From Bugula neritina (taxonomy: Eukaryota; Bryozoa; Gymnolaemata; Cheilostomatida; Bugulidae), in assembly GCA_964035545.1 (NCBI GenBank), contig OZ037768.1:4145241-4209240 (forward strand): a DNA stretch of 64,000 nt. Direction: 5' to 3'. Of the stretch, positions 1-29,819 are shown one piece after another; the stretch's first letter is position 1, and each line of letters begins with the position of its first letter. A program made the translations under genes and the position numbers. The notes beneath the pieces are model-generated. The model worked only from the letters and a program-made list of their open reading frames with translations. It did not search any database and was not told the origin of the DNA.

Positions 1-180
1 TGAGTCGCTAACTATACAAATACTCTTAGCTCTATCAGAGCTCCCCTACCATTCTAGGTAATTATAGGATATTTGCACTATACAGACTTTTATAAAGTTC
101 TGTATTGATTTCTGAAACTGTGTATTAAACCCAAAGGTGTGATTTATGCCATAGTACTCTTTTATATGGCTTTATTTTAG

Positions 181-3100
181 TGGAATCTGGTTTGCTCTAA
201 CCACTACAAAGTTTCTTTAACCACTACAATGTTCTTTGTTGGCGTATTCATCGGAGCTCTCATCTTTGGATTTATATCGGACCAATTTGGACGGAAAAAG
301 ACCCTTGCCATTTGCCTATATTCCCATATTCCTATAGCATTGGCGATATCTTTCATGCCAGAATACATTTCCTTTACCGTCTTTAGATTACTCCTAGGAG
401 TGTGGTTGCAGGTAATTGAGATTTTTTATATGTTCTGCACACAAGACCAAATCCTAACCTCAGCCTCAAGTAAAATCACAATCTTTAGGCTAAATAATAA
501 CAGTCTAGTCCTGCAAACTCTTTGGCTACACCACATCGAGAGGATATTTTTCTAGAATGTTCTTTGGACTACGTCTCAAATTATCACCCAATGTTTATTG
601 TAATCGCCCCAGCAAAGCTTTCTAAATATGTCGGCCACCATAGCTATGGTCGTTCAGACCTGTCTATCTAAATATATACATTCAAAGTAGCTGAAATACG
701 TCATGGATCCTGAGTTTCGACCTTATTTTTGTCTTGGGTAAAGTTATTGTTAGTGCATTTGTATATTTGACAAAGCAAACGTGGCCACAAATTTGAGAAT
801 AATTATGAATCGATCACGTACATGCATCTTATTTTTAGCTCTTGATATTGTTGTGTGAAATGTTCTGTTTGTTTTATATCGAATAGGGCATATCAACAGT
901 AGCGTTTGTACACTGCATAGAGTTCTTCCGACAGAAGTACAGAGGCGTTGTGATGGTAGGCTTTGGGATGTCGTGGGCAGTCGGGCAGCTACTGACTACC
1001 CTCATTGCCTACTTACTACCCAACTGGAGACACATGCAAAGAGTCTCTGTAGCGTTACCTCTCATCACTCTGCCCTATTACTGGTTGGTGTGGTCTCAAA
1101 AACCATTTATTTGGTTTTATAATTGCCCTAGTTTCATTTACATCAGCCATTCTACTGTTTTGCTAGCTTGTAAGTGATTACTAAGCAGTCATTTTTTTCT
1201 ACTTAGTGATGCTAGGAGACAAATAAAATATTGTTTTGTGCAGACTACCGCAACTTTCATTTTATTTTGGAACTTCTACAAACTATTGCTTAGCATGATG
1301 CACTAGTTTGGCAGATGATTTTGCCGGTAAAATAGACTGTAAATTATCAGTTATTTAAAGCACATTTTGAAACTGTTACAATAACTTTGAAACTTCAGCT
1401 AATTTGCATGACTTAAAATTTGCTTGGACTGTCTTTTCTACGGAGCAAGTTCAACAGTTGGTATACTAATATGCAATTGACTACAGCTACTAGTAAAAAC
1501 TTCAAAGCATTTTTGGGATTTGAGATGCATCAAAATAACCAAAATGTGTATATAAAGCTTATGTGAAAGCGTATCAAAGCACTGTAGTCAGCAAGAGTTA
1601 TTCTAATTTAGAAGCAATTTCAACCAGACTGCAATGTTTTTAATCAAAGAATCCAAATATAAAACACGAGGGAAGAACTTCTTGAATGTTTTCAATTAAC
1701 ATAGTGCAGGCACTGATGTCATATTCTGATTAAAAGTTAATCATTTCCTGCTCAGAAATTCTGTTGATGACGTTGTGATATATTACTAAAGACTGGAACT
1801 TGGCTCTTGTAACTTAGAACTTGAGTTATGTAACTCCAACATGTTTTTCAGATTAACATCCAAATCAAAACTTGTAGTTTCTCCACCAGAATGTTTGCTA
1901 AAGCCATTTGCACCTGTAGGTGGCTTCCTGAATCTCCAAGATGGCTGCTGGTAAAAGGGAGGTTCGATGAAATCTTGAAAGTATTTATTCAAAGAGCTGC
2001 CAAGATGAATCACGTGAGTGGAAAGTTGAAATGGTTCAAGCAGCAACTGGAAGAGCTGAAGCAAACTAACGTTCTGGCTGCATCAGATGCTCAGCCCCAA
2101 TCTTTTGTGAATATCCTGAAGACTGGAGTCTTGTTGAAGCGCCTTCTAGCCATGTTTTATTCTTGGTATGGATCTGCTTTATTTATTATGTTAAATGTTT
2201 AAAAAATATCCCAAAAAGTTAATTTTTATTGAAATATAAATTTTTGAAATCTTCCTAAAACTGCAAATCTCGACAAATGTCTGTTCCCAAAGCTGCCAAA
2301 TTTATCACTTTAACCAAATGTAAAACTACGACTTTTTTTTTATTCAAATTGTTTTAATATGTGGCAAGAATGGAGTGCCTAAAGCAGCTGCACTAGTAAA
2401 GGGTTGTGTGTGTGTCTGGCAGTAAAAGTCAACCACTAATTGATATAATGCTTAAATAAGTACTAAATATTATTTGAAGAAATGTATTTCCAAGAAAAAG
2501 TATGAAAAGAACTTCCTATGGTTGAAATTACACTTACACAAGTAGATGCCAGATGTATAATTGTGTACTTTTCTTTCTGTACTTTAATAGTAATCATAAA
2601 AATAACAATAGACAATATCACATAAAAACTTAGGCCAAAGACATTATAATAACTTGTGGGGGTCAACTAGCATTTAAATGGCCAAAATGTCTTTTTTTAC
2701 TAAAAAAATAATTGCTTTTCTTGTAATAAAAAGAAATGTCATTTTAACGGCAGAAAATTTAAGAATTACTTTACTTAAAATTTCAGTAGGTTGAAAGTTT
2801 CTGTCATGGCTAGGCAACTGTTAATTTAATTCCCAAATTAAAGGTACACCCAGATTTCAGTCATTGCGTTTGCTTCATTCCTTGATATAGGCTACTACTG
2901 GCTGTTCCAAATTGAAGTTTGGCGGAGAAAGTGCTTGTTGAGTGCTTTTCAGGAGCATTACTTACCAAGCAGAAAAATCTTGTAGGTTAAATTTCAAACT
3001 GAATGGTACTTTTAGTTGAGCTTCCTTCATATTTGCACATTTAAAGAAAATATGCTGATAAAGAGCTCAGTTTATGCCATTTTGAAGCAAAGATTTTTCT

Positions 3101-6100
3101 CTTAGTAATTAAGATATAATGAAAACTAATACATGTTGAAACATTATGTAGTATTTTATTATGGCACTGCTAAAAACCATTAGCCAATATTCCAAGTGTA
3201 AACAGTTAGCAGGTTTCTTATTGTAGTTATTATTTAACATAAAAAATAAAAAACATTTATTGCAATAAGATAGGTTTCAGCACCATTTCTTTTAGTTAGA
3301 AAAACAAAATTATGTCAGAATAAAAAAATGCAGGTTTTCAACAGCTAACAGAGAGCACCTGTTACAAGTGAAATACTTTCACACCTCTGATGACAGCTAT
3401 GATCAACTGGTACTAAATGTGTCCATATAATTGACATGAGATAGCTGGTTATGACAAATATCCTTGGTGTGCTGTAGCCTGTATGCTAATTGCACCTATG
3501 AGAACTTTTTGTGTCTGAAAGTTTTAGCTGAAAATCTTTGTTTATAGGACAAATTCCATTCGATAGCCATTGCTCGTACTATAAATTATTGCAGAGAGTT
3601 TTTGCTTAAAGATAAAAAGCTCATGCAAGTTTATAGTCACTATCCCATGGAAAGGGTTTTTAAAGTGGGCTACAAGCTCATTTATATACATGGCACAGGA
3701 GCAATTATGACTGAATGCTCTTCCTAACATTCGATGTGTTTGGTGTAAAACTAATTTGTATAAACTTGATGTTTTTTTTAATTCTAATTTGATCCAGTTG
3801 TTTTGCATTCATGGATGTAGCTCAGTAGGACTTGTTTCCAAGTTTATGTGAATGAGTTTTTCATTCCATGTTTGAAAACAGTTGCATGGAATGAAACCAT
3901 AACTATAAGTCATGCAACCCCACAACCACAAATTCCTCAGCAAAATGCCATAATGGCAAAGCAATGGAAAGGAAATGCAGCCAGTAGGAGCTCATGGCAT
4001 GGGTATAACACTTCCTGTTGGCTGATGGTTATTGTGACAAGTGGTCAGCAATGCAGACTGGAGGGGGAAGCATTAAAGTCAGACAAATTCTTTATCTGCC
4101 GAGGAATTTGTACTGAAAACAGATTATCTATAATATATACTATACTAGGTTTCCTTGCTAAAAAGCCGAAATTACTTTCCTGTCATAAACATTGGCTATA
4201 GCTACCCTGAAAAACCCATTCACTAAATGCAAAATTATGGGCACATCATCCATAGCTTGGACAGTTAGCACAGAATTAGGGTAGAGAGGTGGGAGGAAGG
4301 GAGGGGGCTGAGTGAAAAGTAGGAAGTAGTCGCTGAATTTAGAGTGAGTTACTAAAAGTTGTGCAATCCTATACTTCATCAAAACGTAGCCCCTTTGATT
4401 GAAATTGAGATGAATTTTGACAAATTATATGCATATTGCTTATTCAAGTAGAAATGTTGGCAACGTTTGCCATATTAGTTGCTCAATTTCCAAAAAGCTC
4501 ACTAGCAGGTCTATAGAGTAGACGTCTAACAAAATAGTTTCCAGTATATTTATAAATATATGTAGGCTTGGTCTACTAGCAAAATTTTCCATCAGTCACT
4601 TAGGCCAATTGTTGCACATTTTACATAAAAATGAAAAGCTTAAACACTGCCTTGGCTGGTTTCTCTATCACTAATGTACTCCGGCATTATTATAAAAATA
4701 TTTAACCAGCAGCCAAACCGATAATAATTACATTTTCATTGGTTTCCTAAGAAGAGGTATCATTGAATATTACCATGAAATAGACAATATATAATGCTTG
4801 CAGAGATAGGTTGTACTACAACTCTATGTTGCAGCCTTGTCCACAATGGCAAGTGAAATGTGAACGAACTGACAGCTAGTGCACATGCATTGCAGCCATG
4901 CCTCTTGCCACAAAACCCCTTTACTAACCTAGATTAAATGTATCGCAATGTCTTAGACACCTGAAGGAAATTCATTGTTGCTACTCAAATATAACTATTT
5001 CCAAGAATTTTCAATCAAAAATTTCCAAGTGCAAACCTTTTCGTCTATGCTCAGTAACCTAAAATCAGGAGCCTTTGGTTTACACATTTAGAAAATAATT
5101 GCACCATCATGTCATAATCACACACTTGGTGAATATTATCTTTTTCTAAGACTAATTATCTTACTAATTACTAGATATCAAATTGTGTCCTGTTGGAGAT
5201 TTCAATATCCTAGGTGAGTTTTATATGCGTGGGCCACCTTGCAATATAAATTAATCCATGTGAATAATCCAGGGGTGGGTGTCCAACCTTTGAGAAACCT
5301 ACAAATATTACACAATTTTGTTGACCCACATTTTGAGCTTTAAAATAAAGAGTACTTCAGAATAATAAAATTGTTTTGAACTCAACTCAGTTTTATACAA
5401 TGGCGTAGTCCCCACATCATCTCAGACCTACTTTAACATTTTACACAAGTTTTAATTGTAAAGAGTTGTTGCAGTTAGTAATAGTTCAAAAACAGATGTT
5501 CCAAGTATTCTGTTTATTAGAGACATCTTTTATCTTTATGACTTGCTTCAGTGCAGCTATAATTGAAACAATCCATTTTATGAGTTTTTATGCTGTATGA
5601 CCAACCCAGCTATAAGTACACAGCTTTATTCACTCGGCTCTTAGAGGACCTAACTGTATCTTCAAACTAGTAATATTTTTGATGCACAAAATATCTGACA
5701 CAGTTATAAACTCTTACTATCTTTAGAAACTGGCTGTCGTACAGGATGCTGCTTTCCTGTGCAAAACCAGGTCAGGGAACGATAATTGACATGACTAAAA
5801 TTAAAATCAATAATTATAAAAAACTTAAGCAGGTTCGAGATCCTTAAGGGGAGCCACTAATTTTCTCCAGCAACATCTTTAACTTGATTATATTAAAATA
5901 TTTCATCATTTTGAAAAATTTTGATTTTCAATAACAGAGAATAAAAAAATAAATAAAAACATAATCATTTGTTGAGACTGTCTTAACTCTTGAGTGTTAA
6001 GAATGCATAACAGCACATTTCAGATGCTTTAGTTCCATTGTAAACATATGTTTACCTGTTTATTTCAGGTGCATGGCCTCCATGACATACTATATGTTTA

Positions 6101-9100
6101 TCTTCAACACAACTGAACTAGGTGGTGATATCTACAAGTATTATTCTATTGGAGCCGGATTAGAAATCATTGTGAACTTCTTCACTATCTTCTTAATGAC
6201 TAGGTGAGTGGTTATGATTCTATCTTTATAGGTTACTCTCAGTTATTACCCAGTAGTTGTTATGTAATTGATCTTCTTAATGAGTAGGTGAGGGGTTATG
6301 ATTCTATCTGCAGAAGTTGGGGGGGAGCAGTTATTACCCAGTAATCATGTAATTGATCAGTAGAAGAAATACTGCAACATAATTTGCGTCTTCATGCATC
6401 TAACTTACTCCAGAAGTCATGGCTGCTAGTTTTTGAGAATCAAGACCCAGTGTATAAATGACCCGCAGCTGTGCGTTCAAAGTGGCTTCAATGCAAAAAA
6501 AGATAGTGGTTTTTGCAGAATTGTCAAAATTTGTAAACAAAATTCTGGAATCGGATATCATACAATAATAGATTAATGTCAAGTTTTGGGTGGACTTTTA
6601 GTAAAAATTAATTTGCAAAACAAAACTTTCTTTGTAGTTAGTCTGGTTTTGGAGAGCCATGTGGCTTTTACTGTCGCTGCTTTATAAAAACATCAACATC
6701 TTTAGAAAGTAAACAGTTGCCAAATTGCATTCAATTCAGTTTAAAGTTGATCAAAGAAGAAAGCAGTATGCATACAATATATACATAATAATGAACACTT
6801 CATAATCTGCCATACTATATCTGCAATTGCATTTATTGAAAGAAAAATAATAATATATTTTAGCCACAACATTATTTTCATTCATATTTATAAAACGGCA
6901 ATGTTTATAGGGTATATAATAATTACATACAACATTTATGCAGTAGTGCAACGTTAATCATTGCTAATTTATCACTTAAATATTTGAGATTTTTATTTCG
7001 GTCAACACAATCAACACTCAGCTTCCATGTTTACCTGCGTCACGAAACACCTGTCCATTTTTCGATTTATTTATACTAGTATTATATATTAAAAGTTGTT
7101 GCAGCTGTTTTCCTATTGAAATATTGTCTGCTGCGTTTAACATTTCGGATTTTATTTGATTTAAGCCTAATGTTATAACTTGGGCATGAAAGGAATGTGG
7201 CAAAAGCTAGTTAAATAAATCATTGAATATATATTACTTTCAGTATTTTGTCTATTTCTCGAGTAATCGACTTGCTTACACTTTTCTGAAAGGCATTTAA
7301 ATATTGAAAACCAACCCCAGTTTTATAGTTCATTGTGTACACTAGATATTATTTAATTTCAGTTGTCTTCTATTGATCATGTATTATTGTCATGAACCTT
7401 GTAACATTTTATCATAGTGTTGATGTCCAACTGTTTTTTCATGATGATGCCATAGTGTGTAAATTCAAAAATTTTTAAGTTATGCGATTTGCATAACACG
7501 ATGATAATAAATTCATTTTGAATTTATTTGATAGTTTCAATTTTGGCACTGGAATCGATTGCAAAAAGGACAGTTTGCCGTTGAATATTTTCTATTGACA
7601 AATAACATTATTAAAAAGTCATTCAACACTTGCATTGAAATTTCTTTTTAATGAAAGTTCATTTATTACCAAAATTACATAAATTTAGCCTTGCGGGGTA
7701 ATGAGTATGGTGTATCTAATTCATTAATCATGCAAACAGCTTTAGAAGACCAATTTTTTAAATGTTATGATTACCTTTTGGCAACATCAATTCTACCATA
7801 TACAGTTCACTATAAAGCTAGTTTATGCTAGTCATATGTGCCCTTATGTATGATTGTTTTTATAAATTATAAAGAAGGAGATATAAATAACGACACCAAA
7901 ATATACTGAAGGATCCATAGTTTTGCATGAATGCATCATAAATAGTTTTAGGGCAGTAGCAAGTTTGGTTCCAAAATGTAGGCAATTTATTGAATTTATT
8001 TGCATTATTTTTATGAAGTAAAAGCGGAATCGAATGTGTAGGCTAACTTGGCAAGCGACGAGCAAGTTGCAGGTCTGCAGCTGTGATGGCATTGACATCT
8101 TGTTTATTAATCGTTTTCGTCATTGAATGTTGACAGGTTTGGCCGAAGGCGCCCTCTATTCGTATTCAGTTTCCTGCTTGGCGTTGTGTGTATTGTGTGT
8201 GGAACCCTACCAAGGACATGTACGTTACCATCTCTTACTAGCCTATTGCTTTGAATGTACAAAAATAAGCTTAACATTTATAAACATTCATAGTACCAAA
8301 TTAGCTTATTATTATATTATAAAATATTCGGATCCACTGTTACCTGTATACATATACATAACTTGTTTTTTAGTAAACCTTGGAACAGCTATTCTGTGCT
8401 TCGCTCTGCTTGGAAGAATGGCCATTGCTGCCGTGATGTGTTTGATATTTGTCTATGCTGCTGAGCTTTTTCCCACCTTTGCCAGGTAATGATAATGTGG
8501 TGTTGATATAAGTTTGGCGTGTCAATTTGGTTAACAAGCATATAATGCTGGCAGATCATTTACATACTTGCTGATAGATTGACTTTAAATGTTGGAAGCA
8601 AATTGCCTTGATTTTTGTTACAATCCATCAACAGAATTATCGCCACGTCATAAGGCTAACAAAGCAATGGAAAATTAAACCAGTTCTTAGATATATTATT
8701 TGATAGTAAAATATTAAAAAAGAATTTAAGTGCAGCATACACTGAATGAAAAAAAAAGAAATTAGAAATGATAGTTTCACCCTTTTACTGTGATTGTGGT
8801 CTTTGAAAACACTTACTGGAATATCGAGTACACTTTGGCTGAAGAGTGGTTTTTCTTCTTGAAATTTTTTATAGATCACTATTGAAATATCAACAGTTCA
8901 TATAGCTGTTACATAATTGTAATTTATGAGGTTTTTTTTTTTTAGGGGAACCTGTATAGCGCTATGTGGTTGCTCACTCAGGATTGGTGGCATGCTAGCT
9001 CCTCAAGTTATTTACTTGGTAAGCCATTAAATGTTTTGGTCTTTCTGGAATTACTTGACTTATTTACATTTCTCACAAAAATATAGCAAACATTTCATTA

Positions 9101-9371
9101 ATTGTTGTTATGATTGAAGGGTGGTTTGGTGTCGCCAGAGTTTCCTTATATAATAGTAGCAGTGATGATGATTCTTATCGGAGTTATCGCAATTTTCCTG
9201 CCAGAAACTTTTGGTAGAAATCTTCCGAACACCATAGAAGAAGCGGTTGATATTCAAAATCAAATAGAAGGCTCGGAGCCAAAGATGGATGAAAGTGAAA
9301 CTATCAGCAATATCACTGAGCAACAGGAAAAATTAGTTGTTACTACTAGTAACTGTGATACAGAGTGTTAG
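181..9371 (+). CDS. SLC22-type organic ion transporter (major facilitator), 5' partial
   Basis: Eight exons join in one frame: 181-411, 887-1083, 1920-2165, 6069-6203, 8137-8219, 8374-8485, 8946-9018 and 9120-9371 (1329 nt, 442 residues plus stop), all with GT/AG borders. Landmarks are the WNLVC motif before the second membrane helix, the MFS loop GFISDQFGRKK, the WWLPESPRWLL motif after helix 6, LGRMAIAAV and AELFPTFAR in the second half, and LPETFGRNLPNTIEEA before an acidic cytoplasmic tail. These are hallmarks of SLC22 carriers, which move organic cations, anions or carnitine across the plasma membrane; the substrate cannot be told. Family members are usually about 550 residues, so roughly 100 N-terminal residues (helix 1 and the large extracellular loop) lie upstream of the window. 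The frame from base 181 is set by the acceptor at 179-180. Intron 3 is about 3.9 kb; the other introns are under 2 kb. Confidence 0.88.
2166..6068 (+). other. Large intron 3 of the SLC22-type gene
   Basis: This 3.9 kb stretch is AT-rich and holds only short frames without recognisable motifs. I see no nested gene, RNA gene or intact mobile element in it. Confidence 0.6.
6187..6355 (+). repeat. Tandem duplication (about 84 bp x 2) spanning an exon end and its splice donor
   Basis: The block that begins ATCTTCTTAATGA and contains the donor TAG/GTGAGTGG recurs immediately downstream from 6271 with TAG/GTGAGGGG. Both copies go on to share GTTATGATTCTATCT and GTTATTACCCAGTA. The first copy carries the real 3' end of SLC22 exon 6069-6203. 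The second copy is intronic and offers a spare donor 84 bp on. Reading past the first donor meets TGA at once. Confidence 0.8.
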
Positions 9372-10463
9372 GACAGGTGATTGTATGTTGTCTACTCTCT
9401 TCTATGACTATCATGTTGAGGAGACAACTTTAATATACAGGACATCTTTTTCACCATTGGTACTCTCACCACTCACATATCATTGAAGTTTTGGCACCAG
9501 ATGTATTTTTTTACTTATACAAGTATTTTATATTTCAGCATGATGTTTTGATATTTTATAGGATTTCGTAAGTTTATTAATTGCATATGCTACTTTTTTA
9601 TCGGTATATGTAGTCATATCTTAGTTTATTTGCATATAATATTATGGTGCCTCACCCACCCACCCACCCACCCACAGATGACAATGAATGCGCCAGACTT
9701 TCTTTGAATTTTTAGATAATACCCCAATCAATACAGGCTTATACTACTTACATAAAGTAAACTTGTAAACTATATTACTACTATATACTCACCACTGTAT
9801 TGAGTTTTCATGATTTCAGCAATGCCAAGCTTATCATCTTTACTAGTACCAACTACTAAGTAATATAAATATTGCTGTTTGTATATATTATGTATTTTCC
9901 TAGCATATTTCATTTGAATAAAGAAATGACCTAAAGTGATTGGCCAATATACCCTGTCTCTGTATCAGAAGTTAGGCTTAGCCAGAACTTGAAACAACCA
10001 AAAATGTGAAGCAATAGCTAAAATTATGTTTAGGAATTTTAACCTTGCAATGTAGTTCTCCTACATATAGCTGTAATACAAAATACATACTGGGCACTAC
10101 TGACTTTTTGTAAATAAGCCAATCTCTCATCTAACTATTATTTGTATAGTAAACAGTTTTTGGTCAAGTAAAGAGTCATTGTGGTGCGCCCAACAAAGAT
10201 GGCCATTTTCATAATTTGCAACTTTTACTTCAGGGTTCTGCATGGAAATATTATTTCGAAAAACTATTCAACTACATTATTGTTGTGTTTAGTCAAAAGA
10301 CAAGTAATGGCTTAAAAACTTGTATAAATTTAGCTTTTTTCGACAATTGTGTAACGTAGGACCTTTTTGTATACAATAATGGTGACGTTTGGTAACATTT
10401 CCCTTGCTTGTTACACTAGAGCCAGTAAGAATTATTGATGAGATTTTGCCTCTATATATATAG
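9372..10463. other. Intergenic region downstream of the SLC22-type gene
   Basis: It holds the likely 3' UTR of the transporter, with an AATAAAG signal near 9917, and a (CCCA)n tract at 9653-9675. No convincing exon is seen; a short open stretch near 10220-10340 could not be joined in phase to the exon at 10464. Confidence 0.5.
9653..9675 (+). repeat. (CCCA)n microsatellite
   Basis: Five to six consecutive CCCA units in the 3' flank of the transporter gene. Confidence 0.9.
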
Positions 10464-10853
10464 GAGTAGGTACATAACGGTGGCTGGTTTTGTCACATCT
10501 CTCAAACATCATGCTTATGGCTGTTTTTCCAAGGATGCCAGAATAGCAATTATGAAGATGGGAACTAATTTGATCCATACGTGAAAAGCACTTGTGTGCA
10601 CCTTTATTTGACCACCTGTGCTACTTATTGCATCATGGTGCACAATTATATACTTTCTACTTTCAGAAGCTCTGCATCCAATTGCCTTAATATTGCCAAA
10701 AGTGAACTTTATCACTACTTGCTTTTTAGCAAGTTTGATCAATGGACAACCACTCTTACCAAAGAGATTAGAGATTTACAGAGCAAGTGGAAATCTAATT
10801 CGAGTTTTGACCCTGATGTGTTGGAAACAATGAAGCGATGCAACTTATTATAA
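10464..10853 (+). CDS. Terminal two exons of an unrecognised gene
   Basis: Two exon-like stretches, 10464-10580 and 10667-10853, are separated by an 86 bp intron with a GTGAAA donor and a pyrimidine-rich TTTCAG acceptor, and they join in phase. The product end reads SRYITVAGFVTSLKHHAYG..., continues through a join at MGTNLIHT/SSASNCLN, and ends MKRCNLL followed by TAA. The joined frame gives about 100 residues with plausible codon use, including a lysine- and tryptophan-bearing, probably helical stretch (TKEIRDLQSKWKSNSS). I do not recognise the family. The upstream exons were not found, so it may be a gene tail, a fragment or a chance frame. It ends only about 160 bp from the PRPF8 stop codon, which runs the opposite way. 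Confidence 0.4.
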
Positions 10854-11014
10854 TTTATACACAAGATACTATTTTATTTAATTGGAACAAATTATTTCAC
10901 TGTACAGGAAATAGGATAATATAAAACTGCACATGTCAATACTAATGCGTATATACAGTAAATAAAACACAAGTCAAAGAATGCTTTGCTTGATACTAGG
11001 TCCCTTATAGTTAG

Positions 11015-26703
<15,689 letters not shown>

Positions 26704-27079
26704 AACACTCTACAGGATAAAAGGCAGTGTTTTACCAAGAGAAATACAGGTTAGAATTTACTAAAATCTAAAAGTCTGTGTAGATTATTTTCCAACAATA
26801 TTACAGTCTCAGTATTTATAATTATGAGACAGAGAGCAAGATACTGTGTGAACAAGCCATAGCCAAGCTCTTTTTGCACTTCAAATATGCTTTACAAAAA
26901 CAGTTTTTAGCCACACACAGTTCATGACATGTGAGTTAACAATTAACCAAACAAGGTGCTGTGTTGTTACAACGAAAAATACTTTAAATTGAAGGTTTTT
27001 GTTTACTTTCAAAAAGAGGTTTGTTAAAAATTGATAAGGCTATTGTAAACTAGCCATTAGATAATTACCAAAACATCAA

Positions 27080-27850
27080 TTTTTCTGTTACTTTCGTAAT
27101 AATACTAAGAGTAAGAGTAATAAGTAACAGTCAACAGGATAATACAACATTGTCAATTGTCAGCATTTATTTGCTTTTAGTTAACTGCAGTCAACATGAA
27201 GGTCAAGTGGCAAATTCTCATGAGTTAATATTTTATAAGCGAGTCAAATGAGTAACTGTGAGAGTAAGTCACTAAGAGCAAGTTTTACTTAGTCTCAAAG
27301 TCAATCTAACACTAAAGTTGTAATACTAATACGTTATTATTATACAGTAATACTAACAGTGATCCTAATACTTAGTTTTATAATTATGATCATACTCATA
27401 GTCATACTGATGCTAATAACATTAAATGATTAATGATAATCAACTGTGTCATTAAAATAACTAAGTTTTAATCTAAGACTAAACTCACCAAGTCTAATCA
27501 GTAATCACAATGGCAATGCTGCGAAGCCAAACGACAAATGCAATAGCTAAACTTGAAGCTACAATAATTTAAATTACTATTCAACTATAATAATAACAGC
27601 AACTTGACTTTAACAATAAACTTGTATGACTTACCCTTACTCTAAGTTTGAGTTAATGTAAGTGTTAGTGTTACGCTTACACTTACTGGCTTAGTCTTAC
27701 AGTTACTGAGGGTGAGTTAGTGTTACTGTTACTCTTACACAGTAACAGTTACATTCATTAGTCTTAGACATTACTGCTACTGAGTAACGGTTACTCAATT
27801 ACTGATTACACTTACAGTTACGGACAGCGAATTGGTTTTACATTTACATC
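27080..27850. repeat. Cryptically simple sequence built from GTAAC/GTTAC-type words
   Basis: The block is dominated by overlapping short words such as AGTAAC, GTTACT, CTTACA, TCTTAG and their complements, without a fixed period. It is a degenerate, low-complexity patch, distinct from the AT-rich background. Confidence 0.6.
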
Positions 27851-27855
27851 AACAA

Positions 27856-27871
27856 TACACACACACACACA
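27856..27871 (+). repeat. (AC)8 microsatellite
   Basis: Eight consecutive AC units within the intergenic region. Confidence 0.9.
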
Positions 27872-29819
27872 TTTTTTTCTACAGTTCACAGTTATTGTTA
27901 GTACTTACAGTTGGTGTTATTACTGCTAGGACTAGGAGCTAGCACTACGCTAGCGGCTAGGCTACGTTTACTTTAGGTCTGGTACATCTAGTTCTACTAA
28001 ATCAAAATATTCTTGAGTACCAAGTCTACTATTTAGAATTGCATATACTCTGAATAATTGCAATAGACAGAGTCAATGACAAATATGGTGTGCGGGAATT
28101 CAATTTTTGCGGGAAATAAGACTGAAAAGTGACATTCAATTGATTCAACTCGTGGAAAAAGTTAAAGCGGAGGTTTTTCTTCGTCCTTCATATGAATATA
28201 ATGGCGTCAGTCGCGAGAAAACGACTTTTGTCGTCTATTATTTAGTCGTAAGCTTATCGACGTGCTCAAAGTGCTTATACCGTGTTGAAGTCAGGCAAAA
28301 ATCTATACTTAGATCCGATGTAGTTCACGTTAGCGTTGATTTGATTGGTCTGTAAAAATAGAAATGAAAATACCAAGTAAAAAGGGGATTCACCAGGTTT
28401 GCAACTCATTTAAAAATTGCTGTTCTAGTGGTTCATTGTATTTTGTATGTAACTGTAAATTACACAATCTTTATACTTTTCATATAAATTTTGAGTTCAT
28501 TTGCATTTGTAAACCAGCCATTACTTATGGGCAAATACTATTCCAGGACCTTTAATGGTAAGTATTCACATTACATGATATTAGAGTCCATAGAAGCCTA
28601 AAATTGTTCAACTATTTTCAAACTTAAATATTGTGTATAGATTCTAACAAAATTTAAAAATGCAAATGCCTATAAGATACAATTACAAGCTACAATCAAT
28701 AAAATATATATTGTGGAACAATATTATACATAGTTGTAATATTTATTCATCGTTCTCCTTTGTCAGCTCCTCTTATAAACACTATTATGTCATTCCTAGT
28801 AATTTATTTCTATATAACTTTCTATCAAACAGTCAGATTTATTGCATTATTCTGGTATAGATGATAGTGTTTTGCACTTTTATAAGCAATCATTGCTGAA
28901 TGCTGGTTTTACAACAAATATTTCAGAAAATTCAACTTAATAATATGTAATAAATAAATGAAATGCAAGTAATAAACTTTAAATTATACCTCAGCAAAAT
29001 GAAAGAAAGTCTACATAATGTCACCTGCATAGTTTTCAAGAAACAAATTTTGTAACTAGCTAAAGTAATTTTGTTTATCAACTATGGTAATATAAGGCAA
29101 TTGTTTATTCAACCTCCAATGCTTTTATTTAAAAGTGATCGATGTGAAATTGTGAACTTTCAGATTTTCTTGTATTTTCTTTGCCATTGCTTTGACCTGT
29201 CATTTGCTGTTAAAAAAGGTGAAACTGGCGTGGTTGACAACTTACAAGTTTTTTATTTATGTACCAGCTTTCTTGCATAGCATTCTTTTAAGTTTCTAAA
29301 CTTTAAATATTATATACATATATCTATGCTCAACTTCTAAAATTACAGTAAAATAAATATATCTATATGCCACTCTAGTTTCATATTTGGCATGGGTAGG
29401 AGGTTTCACACCCAAAAAATTTGATGTTGCGCATCGGTGTGGTTATATAGTAGTTCTTATTTATATCTCATATGTAATATAAAAACTATAATATTATTAT
29501 AGGTGATTGCAGTTGCGACCAATTATTACTTTGGAGTTGTCGTCTTTTATCTAAATATAGAAAACTTTTTAAAGAAGTTAAACACGTGACCTTGATTTCC
29601 TTTTTAGAAAGCCACCATCACTGTTTTCGCCGTCCTACTTTTCATTTAACCTAATTTGGGTTTTTCATTTAAGTAAATGTTCTTTATATGATATTTTCCC
29701 TGCAGTTCTGTTCAATTTATTCGAGTATCTTTTTTTATTTTTGTTGTAGGGTTTTGTTTGTTAGATTTTAATTAGTGTACTAGCAATTATTATCAAGATT
29801 AAACTTGAAGCTGATTTGG

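Noticed and set aside
1-58. Possible upstream exon of the SLC22-type gene before GTAATT at 59
   Set aside because: One frame is open but its residues do not resemble the family at that position, and no acceptor can be seen at the window edge.
1786-2064. 92-codon minus-strand frame
   Set aside because: It is the antisense shadow of the transporter exon 1920-2165.
3848-4201. 117-codon plus-strand frame in the large SLC22 intron
   Set aside because: No motif, AT-rich codon use and no splice or homology support.
9653-9675. Telomere-like or CRISPR-like repeat
   Set aside because: It is a simple (CCCA)n microsatellite without spacers; no CRISPR array exists in this animal DNA.
28107-28355. 82-codon frame upstream of Rho
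   Set aside because: No recognisable domain and no supporting signals beyond an E2F-like word nearby.
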